Positions 8,321 to 17,468 of a DNA stretch of 60,037 nt are shown here, piece after piece. A program made the position numbers and the translations under genes. Below the pieces are notes generated by a model. That model did not search any database and was not told where the DNA came from. It was given only the letters and a program-made list of their open reading frames with translations. The stretch is from assembly GCF_900107265.1 (NCBI RefSeq), contig NZ_FNPJ01000011.1, positions 1-60,037 on the forward strand. Direction: 5' to 3'. How positions within the stretch are numbered: position 1 is the stretch's first letter; each line of letters opens with the position of its first letter. The DNA comes from Nitrosomonas sp. Nm33 (GTDB lineage Bacteria; Pseudomonadota; Gammaproteobacteria; Burkholderiales; Nitrosomonadaceae).

Positions 8321-9196
8321 TTAGAGTTGGAGGAGATCTTCTGTTTCTTTTCTTGCTCTAGATTTCTTATATAGACCTATATGGATATGGATTTCATCAT
8401 CATATGGAATGATATGACCCCAGTCTTTAGCGAATTTCTCCGGATTACCAGCGCAGCCCAAGAGCTCGAATAGCTGATAGACCCAGCCCTGCTCAAAACC
8501 GAATCGATAGACATCGTCGATAGAATCGAAGATCATACGTTTGCGGATTTCGATAGAATCGGCTTCCTTAAATCCTAAATCAGTCAGCTTGCTCCTCAAT
8601 TCTTCTGAGCTCTTGGGTATGTAGTGCTTAGCAGAGCTGGGACTTAATCCCAGTGACATTCCGAGTTTTTGTCCTTTAGGCCAGGAGCTGAGAAGAGACG
8701 ACGCTATTGAGATATACCCATCCGGCTTAAGCAGCTGTGAGACCAGCGGCAGAAGCTTATCTATGGATACATATGACAAGAGAAAGTGAATAAAAACCAA
8801 ATCAACTTTATGATGTATGAAATTCGACATACTCAGTGCGCTAGCCTGGACCGTCTGCATTGGAGGATACTTTTCTTTGGCAATTTCCAGCATCTTACGG
8901 GAAATATCGATTCCATATACTTCATCCAAGGATCCAAAAAAATTTTTTGCCAGCAGAATATTCTCACCCGTGCCAGTCCCTACATCGACAATCGAAGGAG
9001 AACTCAAAGGCAACTGTGAGAATTGAATTTCAATCTCATATTTAACGCGCTTAAAAATCCTACCGTAATCATTGTCATAACCCGCCGCTATCTGGTCGTA
9101 GATTTGGCTGTTCGCCGTTTCGTCTTCCTTTCTCTGGTATATACTGCTCGTCGCAATCTTAGCGAGATTCGTGATCGTACTGGGCTTAACTCTCAT
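8321..9196 (-). CDS. Class I SAM-dependent methyltransferase
   Basis: 291 residues. A Rossmann-type methyltransferase: YDQIAAGYDNDYG at ~33-45, motif I VDVGTGTGENILLA at ~66-79, acidic loop GIDISRKMLEIAKEKYP at ~95-111, and a VDLVFIHFLLSYV motif at ~130. Substrate unknown. The start ATG at 9196 has AAGGG nearby; the ribosome site and bases around it occur twice in tandem (TTATGAATTCCCTTT on the plus strand, 9196-9225). It precedes the toroid-type gene at 36 bases. Small-molecule (quinone-, lipid- or polyketide-like) methylation is as likely as anything else. Confidence 0.75.
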   Translation of the reverse strand: MRVKPSTITNLAKIATSSIYQRKEDETANSQIYDQIAAGYDNDYGRIFKRVKYEIEIQFSQLPLSSPSIVDVGTGTGENILLAKNFFGSLDEVYGIDISRKMLEIAKEKYPPMQTVQASALSMSNFIHHKVDLVFIHFLLSYVSIDKLLPLVSQLLKPDGYISIASSLLSSWPKGQKLGMSLGLSPSSAKHYIPKSSEELRSKLTDLGFKEADSIEIRKRMIFDSIDDVYRFGFEQGWVYQLFELLGCAGNPEKFAKDWGHIIPYDDEIHIHIGLYKKSRARKETEDLLQL

Positions 9197-9942
9197 TATG
9201 AATTCCCTTTTATGAATTCCCTTTCAACAATCAAGAAACGGAAAGTCGCTCCCAAGAGCAGGGGAACGCTACGAAATCAGGAGCGACAACAACTCAGCAG
9301 CGCTCCTTTTAGCCTTCAATATCTTTCTTGAGATTACCAAAAACCCCCTGGAACTTAACGATGTTCTTTTGAACATTTCATTCAATCTTCAATATTTATC
9401 GTTCAGTATCACGCCGATGACTTCCCTGATCTTACCTTTGATTATTTTGCCTAAATTTTTTTGATCCTTTTATAGAATCTTTGTTCAGAAAATCACCTGA
9501 TTATTAATTTAGTCATGGCCAGAGGATGAAATAATGTTTCTCATCGACAAATTGAATTATTACGCCTAAACTAAACTTGGCCAGCGTTGCAACGAATGGC
9601 TACGTATTAACTCTACGCAACTACTATTCGACTACTATTTCTCTTTGATCTAAAAAACGTCTAACTTTAAACATTGAAAGTCAAAGTCTCCGTCTAAAGT
9701 TGTAGTTTTTTACCTTTTGAGAGAAATAAACTGATTGAGAGACAATTTATCCGTTATTCAGAAATCCCAGATTGGCGGGACGGATATGTCAGAAAAAATG
9801 AATATCCAACGAACTCCAAAGGACTAGCTTAATTCATCCGCGAATCTCTGGAACGATTCGTATGCGCATGGTATCAGAGGGAGGAAATAACTTTTTCAGC
9901 AAACTGATAAAAAAACATTTTATTTGTACTCATACCCTGAAA
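9197..9942. other. About 750 bases without a supported gene
   Basis: AT-rich spacer between the divergent methyltransferase start and the terminator after efp. Seen: the tandem 15-base repeat TTATGAATTCCCTTT at its left edge (9196-9225) and an 8-base inverted repeat GTCGCTCC / GGAGCGAC at 9245-9252 and 9280-9287. Short frames on either strand have no recognisable product. Confidence 0.4.
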
Positions 9943-9980
9943 AAACAAAGGAGCCTATTGGCTCCTTGTATTTTTTTCTG
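9943..9980 (-). terminator. Bidirectional rho-independent terminator after efp
   Basis: A perfect 8-base stem AAGGAGCC / GGCTCCTT (9948-9955 and 9960-9967) with a four-base loop, flanked by an A-run on the left and a T-run on the right, so it can stop transcription in both directions. It lies 25 bases beyond the efp stop. Confidence 0.85.
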
Positions 9981-9992
9981 TGAGCGGGGAAA

Positions 9993-10550
9993 TTACTTGG
10001 CCCGGCTGCGATATTCCAGCGTACGGGTATCAATTTCGATCTTGTCGCCGATTTCGCAGAATAACGGTACCGGCAATTCAAAGCCGGTGGCGATTTTAGC
10101 AGGCTTCATTACCTTGCCGGAGGTATCGCCCTTGACGGCGGGTTCGGTATAGGTGATTTCGCGTACTACCGAGTTGGGTAGTTCGACCGAAATGGCCTTA
10201 TCATTGTAGAACACCACTTCGCAAGGCATGCCATCTTCCAGGAAATTGAGCGCATCGCTCATGGTTTCCGCTTCAACTTCATACTGGTTGTATTCAGCAT
10301 CCATGAATACATACATGGGCTCGGCAAAGTAGGAATAGGTAACCTCCTTCTTATCCAGCACGACTATGTCGAATTTATCATCTGCTTTGTACACTGCCTC
10401 ACTGGGTGATTCGGTAAGCAGATTCTTGAATTTCATTTTTACCACGGAAGAGTTGCGGCCGGATTTGGTAAATTCTGTTTTCAGAACGACCATAGGGCTA
10501 TTGCCAACCATAAACACGTTACCTACACGAAGTTCCTGGGCTGTTTTCAT
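9993..10550 (-). CDS. efp: Translation elongation factor P
   Basis: 185 residues, the full three-domain EF-P (KOW-like N-domain, two OB domains; ends in [14 protein letters not shown]). EF-P binds between the P and E sites and rescues ribosomes stalled at polyproline. The modified loop reads TKSGRNSS with Arg at position 32, the arginine-type EF-P that is rhamnosylated by EarP; earP lies 153 bases upstream on the same strand, which agrees. A promoter-like pair sits in between, so efp can be transcribed on its own, and a strong terminator follows. Confidence 0.97.
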   Translation of the reverse strand: MKTAQELRVGNVFMVGNSPMVVLKTEFTKSGRNSSVVKMKFKNLLTESPSEAVYKADDKFDIVVLDKKEVTYSYFAEPMYVFMDAEYNQYEVEAETMSDALNFLEDGMPCEVVFYNDKAISVELPNSVVREITYTEPAVKGDTSGKVMKPAKIATGFELPVPLFCEIGDKIEIDTRTLEYRSRAK

Positions 10551-10580
10551 CTAATAATTCTAGGGATAATAAATATTTAT

Positions 10581-10610
10581 ATTATACTCCGAGCACTTTT
10601 AAAAATTCAA
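10581..10610 (-). promoter_or_regulatory. Probable sigma-70 promoter of efp
   Basis: On the minus strand TTGAAT (10610-10605) and TATAAT (10586-10581) are separated by 18 bases, with transcription expected to start about 25 bases before the efp ATG. The -10 matches consensus fully. Confidence 0.6.
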
Positions 10611-10703
10611 TTCTCATTATTATACGAGCCATGCTCACAGAGAATTACTCCTACATATCAAACACATAGCACACAAAAATTTTTCGTTCACATCTTACCC
10701 AGC

Positions 10704-11900
10704 TTAAAAATTTGAATTTTTAGAGGATATTTGATTCTTGCAAAAACTTACCAAGTTAGACGCGAGATCAGTGATTTTAGCAAGCTGCCCGGCCCAAGCC
10801 ATAGCATGGTCTTGCAACACCGTGCGATGCTGCCAGAAATCATCCCAATCCAAGCGCCTACCGCTGTTCCAGTTATAGTAAAAAATGCGCAATGCGGCAG
10901 CGGCCTCTTTTGCTAATCCCTGGCAATAGCGGTCAAGAAAAGCATTGAGCTTGACCTGGTGCACGTTGTCCTGTTGCGGGTAGATTTGCCAGATTAATGG
11001 TCGTGCTGCCCACTGCGCTCGCACGAAGGAATCCTCGCCGCGCACGAAATTGCAGTCGCACGCCCATAGCAAGCGATCATAATCTTCCTGCGGCATAAAA
11101 GGGGTGACGTGCAAGACCAAATTGCCACGCTGCACGCTATCGCCTACTGCCAGGCTTGTTCGTCCAGCCCAGCTCGCTATCTGTTCTAATGCTTTGCCCT
11201 CTGGTAACAGGCAGCGTACCGCTGTGGTTGAAACCGCCCAAGCATCCAGCAGGTTTCCTATCGGCGCACTGTCATAACAAAACAGCGAAACGATGGTTTC
11301 GGGGGAAAGAGGAAAAGGTAGGCCAAATCGATCCCACAACTCTGCCAGATTGTGTTGCGATACATTCCGTTGCGCCAACAGTCCTTTCTCTCGGAGCAAC
11401 CCACCATTAGCTGGAGTGAAGCCGGGGAAGAAGAAATATTTGGTCATCGGTAAGCGCGGATGTGGCGAAGGCAGGCCATGACAACCTTCCACCCATTGCT
11501 CCGCCGATAAGTATTCCAGATTGATCCATACCCGCTTTACTTCCTCTCCCCGTGCAGGAGAAGGTCTACCCCACACGTGGTTTGTGGACTGAAGTATGGA
11601 GGGGGCCATCGCCGCCATATAATTCTCCGGCAACTCGCAACCAAATGCCTCAATCACCACTTCAGCCGGCACCAAGTCAGGAAATGGCTCAATCCAGCGC
11701 CACACTTCTACTCCTCGACAATTTTGCACTTCCAGGGTGGCATCGACATCCGGGCAAATGCGCTGCAGGCTAGCTACATCATCTACCCACAGCCGCACTG
11801 CTATGCCATGCTCTGCTGCTAATTGCCGCGCCAATCGCCAGCACACACCGATATCGCCATAGTTATCTATGACACGACAAAAAACATCCCAGCGTACCAT
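10704..11900 (-). CDS. earP: EF-P arginine rhamnosyltransferase EarP
   Basis: 398 residues, the former DUF2331 family. EarP is a GT-B inverting enzyme that moves rhamnose from dTDP-beta-L-rhamnose to Arg32 of EF-P. Visible features: the N-terminal DNYGDIGVCWRLA segment with Asp12 and Asp16 (catalytic base region), a central FFFPGFTPANGGL, and the C-terminal RGEDSFVRAQWAARPLIWQIYPQ... nucleotide-sugar site. ATG at 11900 is preferred to a TTG one codon earlier. It lies directly upstream of efp, whose Arg32 is present. Length is normal. Confidence 0.95.
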   Translation of the reverse strand: MVRWDVFCRVIDNYGDIGVCWRLARQLAAEHGIAVRLWVDDVASLQRICPDVDATLEVQNCRGVEVWRWIEPFPDLVPAEVVIEAFGCELPENYMAAMAPSILQSTNHVWGRPSPARGEEVKRVWINLEYLSAEQWVEGCHGLPSPHPRLPMTKYFFFPGFTPANGGLLREKGLLAQRNVSQHNLAELWDRFGLPFPLSPETIVSLFCYDSAPIGNLLDAWAVSTTAVRCLLPEGKALEQIASWAGRTSLAVGDSVQRGNLVLHVTPFMPQEDYDRLLWACDCNFVRGEDSFVRAQWAARPLIWQIYPQQDNVHQVKLNAFLDRYCQGLAKEAAAALRIFYYNWNSGRRLDWDDFWQHRTVLQDHAMAWAGQLAKITDLASNLVSFCKNQISSKNSNF

Positions 11901-11903
11901 CAA

Positions 11904-12391
11904 CTTTGTGTTTGATAAGGGGCTTGCAACACCTTGTATTTTTCTACTCCACCTGCTGTTTTTAGGTTGAAACAGTGCCTTTCACTTTTTTCATCAGCAC
12001 GTGCACCCGCAGTAAGATCAAGCTGATACAGCCTTTGGATAAATCCAATTGCCCTGGCCGAAGATGCGATAAAGATGGGCATGTTTGATATAGCGGTGAA
12101 ATAAACATCTTTTTCAACAACATGAATTTATCGATAACTTTATATGCTATCAAATACACCAATGAATGGTTCAAAAAAGTAACTTTTCTAATAAGATAGC
12201 GGAATATTCGAACGATTTTGCTATGCAGCAACCTTTATTCAAACAATAAATTGCTGTGAAATACCCTTGGAGATACTGAGCCCAAATACCTCTAAAATAC
12301 AGTACCAGAGTCATTTCAACAGCGAACTTGGCATCAAGAGTTATGTAACTTTTTTATTTAAATGCAAACCCAATGAGCAAAGGAGAACATC
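11904..12391. other. About 490 bases between divergent genes, no gene seen
   Basis: The spacer between earP (minus) and the GNAT gene (plus) is AT-rich and must hold both promoters. AAAGGAGAAC just before 12392 is the GNAT ribosome site. Short minus-strand frames here have no recognisable content. Confidence 0.4.
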
Positions 12392-13240
12392 ATGAACGAC
12401 ACCTACGTTATAAGAAGGATGAGCAGAAAAGAGTTCGATTTCGCGATTGAATTAGCCGCATCTGAAGGCTGGAATCCTGGTTTGAATGATGGCGATTGTT
12501 TTTACGCAGCCGATAACAGCGGTTTTTTCTTAGGCTTACTTGACAATGAACCTATTGCCTGTTTGTCTGCAGTTAAATACAGCGATTCCTTTGGTTTTAT
12601 TGGGCTTTATATTGTTAAAAAGTCGTATCGTGGCAAGGGTTATGGCAGCAAGATCATGAATGCGGGACTTGATTATCTTAAAGGTTGCAATATCGGGTTG
12701 GATGGTGTGCTTGCACAGCTGGATAATTATAAAAAATACGGTTTTCAGCAGGCATATCGCAATATTCGTTATCAAGGGCTAACAGGTGGTAAAGTTCCAA
12801 ATAATTCAGGAATAATTAAACTTACAGATATTCCTTTTGAGCAGATTAATTTATACGATTCAGTATTTTTCCCCACTGATAGAGCTACATTTCTAAAATT
12901 GTGGCTTGCTCAACCAGATAGCGTAGCACTTGGCATTATTCAAGAAGACAAGCTGGTTGCCTGCGGAGTAATTCGCGCTTGCCGCGAGGGCTATAAAATT
13001 GGTCCACTGTTCGCAAATAGCCCAGAATTCGCTGAAACTTTATTTTTAGCACTCAATACAAATGTAAAAGCAGGGCAGCCCGTTTTTCTGGATATTATGG
13101 AAAAAAATCCCAATGCGCTTGCACTTGTTCAGCGCTATAAGATGCAACCAGTTTTTGAGACGGCAAGAATGTACACCCAGCAAACTCCTGCCTTAGATTC
13201 TGAGCGATTATACGGTGTAACCAGTTTCGAACTGGGTTAG
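12392..13240 (+). CDS. GNAT-family N-acetyltransferase, two-domain
   Basis: 282 residues. The N-terminal GNAT domain (~1-130) has the acetyl-CoA loop KSYRGKGYGSKIMNAGLDYL at ~72-91 (R/Q-x-x-G-x-G/A) and the YKKYGFQQAYRN ending. A second, divergent domain (~140-280) matches the Acetyltransf_18/YitH-type C-terminal half. It would transfer acetyl from acetyl-CoA to an amine; substrate unknown. A strong ribosome site (AAAGGAGAAC) precedes the ATG. It stands alone. Confidence 0.85.
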   Translation: MNDTYVIRRMSRKEFDFAIELAASEGWNPGLNDGDCFYAADNSGFFLGLLDNEPIACLSAVKYSDSFGFIGLYIVKKSYRGKGYGSKIMNAGLDYLKGCNIGLDGVLAQLDNYKKYGFQQAYRNIRYQGLTGGKVPNNSGIIKLTDIPFEQINLYDSVFFPTDRATFLKLWLAQPDSVALGIIQEDKLVACGVIRACREGYKIGPLFANSPEFAETLFLALNTNVKAGQPVFLDIMEKNPNALALVQRYKMQPVFETARMYTQQTPALDSERLYGVTSFELG

Positions 13241-13672
13241 TTTGCGTTATCCTAAAAACAGCAGTTGGATGGAGTGGAGCGTCATACGATGCACCCCGTA
13301 GCGGCTTCCCATTCTGGTGAATGGTAAAATTCAGAGAATGCCTCTATATGTCATGGATTTAACTCTCCAATCAAGCGGTCAGCTGCGGTTTTTAGAGTTA
13401 TATGCCATCTAAGCGAGCTAACCTTTGACGTGATATACTTTGCCAGGGTAATTCAGTCAAGTAGTTTTTTCAGTTTCGCTTATTCAATTTTCACCTGGAT
13501 TCCAGTAATTCAGAGTTATGTATGTAAATGATGTTTGCTGCACCACAAAGCAAAGTAATGGAGCTCACCTTTTCTGGTCTCATTTCCTCATCAGGAGTAG
13601 CGATTTATTCAGAGCTGCTTCATGACTTTTGGTTACTGTTTAGTTGTTCAAGTTTAGCGGAGAATCCGGCCA
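13241..13672. other. 432-base intergenic stretch
   Basis: No gene or clear RNA. It must carry the promoter of the nuclease gene that starts at 13673, but no -35/-10 pair stands out. Confidence 0.35.
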
Positions 13673-15040
13673 ATGCGGCCCCTAGCCTTCGTTGATCTTG
13701 AAACCACTGGCACCACCGCCTCTGTCGACCGGATCACCGAAGTCGGCATCATCTTGGTTGATGGTTCGGACATTCAGGAATGGAGTTGTCTGATCAATCC
13801 GGAGACTCGAATCTCTGCATTTATCGAGAGGTTGACCGGAATTACGAACGAAATGGTAGCAGATGCCCCAACTTTTGCGGAAATTGCCCATCAAATATTC
13901 TGCATGCTGGAGGGTCGTCTTTTCGTTGCGCACAACGCCAGATTTGATTACGGATTTCTGAAACAATCATTTAAACGCGAAGGTTATGATTTCCAGGTAA
14001 CGACGATCTGTACTGTTAAACTTTCCAGACGGCTATTCCCGGGCTACCCTAAGCACAATCTGGATTGTCTGATTGAACGGCATGGCTTAAAGGTAAACGG
14101 TCGTCACCGGGCACTGGCAGATGCGCAACTCATTCATCAGTTTTGGCAAAAGATTCAACAACAACTCCCTGCCAACCAAGTTACGGCTGCGATCAAAGCC
14201 TTATCTGGGCGCCCAAGCATACCGACCTATTTGAACGAACAGATGCTGGATAGCCTCCCTAAAGGTCCTGGGGTCTATCTATTCTACGGAGAGAATGAGC
14301 TACCACTCTATGTTGGCAAGTCAAAGAACCTTCGCCAACGGGTTCTTTCCCATTTCACCGGCGACGTTTCGTCAGCAAAAGAAATGAGCCTTTCGCAACA
14401 GGTACGGCGAATTGACTATATCGAGACAGCGGGCGAGATCGGTGCACTGCTCAAGGAGGTCGAGCTGGTGAAAAAGCTTCAACCGATGCATAACCGCAAG
14501 CTTCGGCACAATAATGAACTCTGTTCGATCTCGCTCAAGGAAACTGAAGCAGGATTGAATGTCAGCATAGCTTATGCGCATGATTTAGATTTTGGTCGGC
14601 AATCAAATCTTTATGGTCTATTCAAAAACTTACAAGCAGCCAACAAGGCACTGGCCGAACTGGCAGACGAGCATGGACTTTGTAAGGCAATCATTGGACT
14701 GGAGAAGGTTAAGGCTGGCAATCCCTGCTTCGCTCGGCAACTCAAAAAATGCCATGGTGCGTGTGTTGGAGAAGAACCGTTAGTTATGCATGCACTGCGC
14801 CTGATGGAAGCCCTGTCCAAACTACGCCTCCATGCCTGGCCATTCACCGGCCCCGCCTATCTCAAGGAAAATGATGATCTGATCGTAATAGATAACTGGG
14901 CTTATCTTGGCACTGCCAAAACAAAGGAAGAACTCTGGCAACTGTTGGACTCACCAAAACCTCAATTCGACAAAGACTCCTATCGAATATTACAGAAAGC
15001 CATAAGGTTATTGCAGCCTATTTATGATCCAGCCAAGTAA
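13673..15040 (+). CDS. DnaQ-like 3'-5' exonuclease fused to a GIY-YIG (UvrC/Cho-like) nuclease
   Basis: 455 residues with two nuclease domains. Residues ~1-165 are a DEDDh exonuclease: FVDLETTG with Asp8 and Glu10, the VAHNARFDYGFL block, and GRHRALADA near 145. Residues ~198-275 are a GIY-YIG domain: GPGVYLFYGENELPLYVGKSKNLRQRVLSHF. The rest (~290-455) resembles the Cho/UvrC middle region with Cys residues (CFARQLKKCHGACVG). UvrC-like proteins nick the damaged strand 3' of a lesion; the exonuclease could trim the product. This architecture is known in proteobacteria, but its role is poorly defined. A terminator follows. Confidence 0.88.
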   Translation: MRPLAFVDLETTGTTASVDRITEVGIILVDGSDIQEWSCLINPETRISAFIERLTGITNEMVADAPTFAEIAHQIFCMLEGRLFVAHNARFDYGFLKQSFKREGYDFQVTTICTVKLSRRLFPGYPKHNLDCLIERHGLKVNGRHRALADAQLIHQFWQKIQQQLPANQVTAAIKALSGRPSIPTYLNEQMLDSLPKGPGVYLFYGENELPLYVGKSKNLRQRVLSHFTGDVSSAKEMSLSQQVRRIDYIETAGEIGALLKEVELVKKLQPMHNRKLRHNNELCSISLKETEAGLNVSIAYAHDLDFGRQSNLYGLFKNLQAANKALAELADEHGLCKAIIGLEKVKAGNPCFARQLKKCHGACVGEEPLVMHALRLMEALSKLRLHAWPFTGPAYLKENDDLIVIDNWAYLGTAKTKEELWQLLDSPKPQFDKDSYRILQKAIRLLQPIYDPAK

Positions 15041-15114
15041 AGTTTCAGTTATAAGAGCCGTTATAAATTACTCAAGAGTCAATAGTTTCCTTACACTCCT
15101 TATAAAATTCGAAG

Positions 15115-15150
15115 CCCCACCGGATTGCTGTGGATCTGGTGGGGTTTTCT
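15115..15150 (+). terminator. Rho-independent terminator after the DnaQ/GIY-YIG gene
   Basis: CCCCACC (15115-15121) pairs with GGTGGGG (15138-15144) and is followed by TTTTCTTATT, 75 bases after the stop codon. Confidence 0.8.
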
Positions 15151-15397
15151 TATTGGAGCAACTTTCCAGAACTAAAAGAATCGCTGACCAAAATTCGCAT
15201 TAACCTGTTTACCACTAGCATATGCTCACTTTTAAAGCGCTTAGAAAGAATCAGTCAGAAGAGCAGTGCCATCAGATGCATCAACTCGGGAATACTGGCA
15301 GTAATTCACAAGTTAACAATAACGAACAAAATGGAATTTATGCATGAGCCAGCTTTCTCAAGGATCATGCTTGAGAAGAATTGCAGGCTCATTTCCC

Positions 15398-15859
15398 TTA
15401 ATGATTATTACCTTTACTGGTATTGGCAGTCATACTACTATCTTCTTTGCTCTGCTGGTCAATCGTATCTGGGCGCTCAGGACGTGTACGACCAGACTTT
15501 ATGAGAAGTTGCTGATTGATGCCTGCACTACCACTCGTATCTACAGCTGCACCAGTATCAGTACCAAAAGATTGCGATTTGACATCAGGATTGGGAAAAG
15601 AAATAGAATCGATCAAATCGTTATTTGTTTGCTGGGGCGCTGTTAGATTGCTATTTTGAGAAAATAGGATGCCAAGCGCCATACCGGTTATGCCAAGTAC
15701 AAACAAATAATTAATACCTTTCTGCAACTGCTGCTTTGATTTACGGCTGTTCAGATTATTAACTGATAGCATCTTCAACAGACTAACTACTATGACCAGT
15801 ACCAATCCGGTCAATATCCAAATATTATCCAGATATTTCCAGAAATTAGAAGCTTCCAT
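15398..15859 (-). CDS. Small membrane protein of unknown function
   Basis: 153 residues. Two hydrophobic segments, ~12-30 (NIWILTGLVLVIVVSLLKML) and ~50-66 (YLFVLGITGMALGILF), are followed by a polar, Ser/Thr/Gln-rich tail of ~85 residues with no recognisable domain. A GAGGG ribosome site precedes the ATG. It lies downstream of ftsZ on the same strand but 390 bases away and beyond a hairpin, so it is probably a separate unit. I do not recognise the family. Confidence 0.6.
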   Translation of the reverse strand: MEASNFWKYLDNIWILTGLVLVIVVSLLKMLSVNNLNSRKSKQQLQKGINYLFVLGITGMALGILFSQNSNLTAPQQTNNDLIDSISFPNPDVKSQSFGTDTGAAVDTSGSAGINQQLLIKSGRTRPERPDTIDQQSKEDSSMTANTSKGNNH

Positions 15860-16251
15860 TTGCTGCCCTCTTTACTTCTTCGATCGCCTAATTTTGCCTG
15901 ATTGAGGCACAATTACGATAAAGCAAAATAATTAACTATTTTTTAAAAATATTCTCATCTTACACTGAACGATAATTCTCGCCTTCAGAAAAATTACCCA
16001 CTCCGAAGAACGGTCATTTCTTGTTATATTTGATAAAACTTAAGAGGAAAAGTTTGACAAAACTTTGTGCTTAGTGGTTTAGCTTAGCGATCAGCTGGCT
16101 ATTTTATTGGTTCGGATAAATTAAGGTGCCAGTAGCAATACTGCCTCTACTGTAATCAGTAGAGGCAGCGTAACATGTGTTTAGGAGCTACAAATCCAGA
16201 ATCAGACTATCAAGTTTCTTTCAGGTCAGGTATTGATTTTAAAGCCAATTT
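15860..16251. other. 392-base spacer downstream of ftsZ
   Basis: Holds the perfect hairpin at 16141-16168 (separate entry) and otherwise AT-rich sequence that probably includes the promoter of the small membrane protein gene. No gene seen. Confidence 0.4.
16141..16168 (-). terminator. Perfect 12-base-pair hairpin after ftsZ, probable terminator of the dcw operon
   Basis: CTGCCTCTACTG and CAGTAGAGGCAG enclose a TAAT loop, 84 bases beyond the ftsZ stop. There is no strong T-run after it on the minus strand, so it may act as a weak terminator or as an RNA 3' end stabiliser. Confidence 0.55.
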
Positions 16252-17400
16252 TCAATCTGCTTGCCTTCTCAGGAACGCGGGAATATCCATCGGATCGACA
16301 CCTGATTGCTGCATTGCCGCTACCGTGGCACTGCTTCTCCTGCCGGTACGCATCACAGCCGGCTCCTCAATGTGCATAGTGGAGGTTCTGTCGTCTGTTC
16401 CAGTACGAGTATGGATAACGGTAAGAGGTCGGGTTTGGGTTTGAGTAACGCTTCCCAATCCAGTGGCGACGAGCGTTACACGCAAGTCATCGTTCATTCC
16501 TTCATCGATTACTGTTCCGACAATAACGGTCGCATCTTCAGCTGTCAGCTCTTTAACCGTATTCATTACTTCATGCACTTCACGCATTTTCATGCCTGAG
16601 TTGGCGGTGATATTCACCAATACCCCGCGCGCCCCTGATAGCGTTATTTCCTCCAGTAGCGGACTAGCGACTGCCTGCTCTGCTGCCATGCGTGCACGGT
16701 CGACTCCACTTGCCACAGCTGACCCCATCATGGCCATACCCATTTCCGACATGACGGTTTTAACGTCAGCAAAATCGACATTGACAAGCCCAGGGCAATT
16801 AATCACTTCGGCAATGCCCGCTACAGCACCGTACAGCACGTCATTGGCTGCCTTGAACGCGTCCAGCATACTGATATCGTTACCCAGCACCATCATCAGC
16901 TTATCATTGGGAATGACAATCAAAGAATCAACATGCTGTGCCAGGGCTTCCATGCCAGCTTGGGCTGTTTTCAGGCGTTTTCCTTCAAATGAGAAAGGTT
17001 TGCTGACCACGGCAACGGTAAGGATACCCATTTCCTTGGCTATTTGTGCTACCACCGGTGCAGCCCCTGTTCCGGTACCACCACCCATGCCGGCTGTTAT
17101 AAATAGCATATCGGCACCTTGAATCAATTCCGCAATGCGGTCTCGATCTTCCAAAGCAGCTTCACGCCCGACTTCCGGATTGGCGCCCGCTCCCAATCCT
17201 CTGGTAATACCTGTACCGAGCTGAAGCAAAGTTGGGGCACGACTTCCTTTGAGCGCCTGCGCATCAGTATTAATGCAAATGAATTCAACCCCTTTTGTTT
17301 CATTCTGGATCATATGATCGACTGCATTACCACCACAACCTCCCACACCGATCACTTTAATGACTGCTTCCTGACTATCGGTATTCATGATTTCAAACAT
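16252..17400 (-). CDS. ftsZ: Cell division protein FtsZ
   Basis: 382 residues. Tubulin-like GTPase that polymerises into the Z ring at midcell. Seen: the N-terminal VIGVGGCGGNAVDHM, the tubulin signature GGGTGTGAAP at ~112-121, and the T7-loop region NVDFADVKTVM; a short linker leads to the C-terminal peptide MDIPAFLRRQ, which binds FtsA and ZipA. Last gene of the dcw cluster, 68 bases after ftsA. Length equals that of E. coli FtsZ. Confidence 0.98.
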   Translation of the reverse strand: MFEIMNTDSQEAVIKVIGVGGCGGNAVDHMIQNETKGVEFICINTDAQALKGSRAPTLLQLGTGITRGLGAGANPEVGREAALEDRDRIAELIQGADMLFITAGMGGGTGTGAAPVVAQIAKEMGILTVAVVSKPFSFEGKRLKTAQAGMEALAQHVDSLIVIPNDKLMMVLGNDISMLDAFKAANDVLYGAVAGIAEVINCPGLVNVDFADVKTVMSEMGMAMMGSAVASGVDRARMAAEQAVASPLLEEITLSGARGVLVNITANSGMKMREVHEVMNTVKELTAEDATVIVGTVIDEGMNDDLRVTLVATGLGSVTQTQTRPLTVIHTRTGTDDRTSTMHIEEPAVMRTGRRSSATVAAMQQSGVDPMDIPAFLRRQAD

Positions 17401-17468
17401 GATACTTCTCCTTTAGCATGTTAAATTTTGGACAACTTCGTTTTAATGCGCTGTTGACAACGCTATGC

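Noticed and set aside
9245..9287. Inverted repeat GTCGCTCC / GGAGCGAC
   Set aside because: Loop of 27 bases and no T-run; not convincing as a terminator or operator.
16463..17122. 219-codon plus-strand frame opposite ftsZ
   Set aside because: Ser/Ala/Thr-rich antisense shadow of ftsZ.
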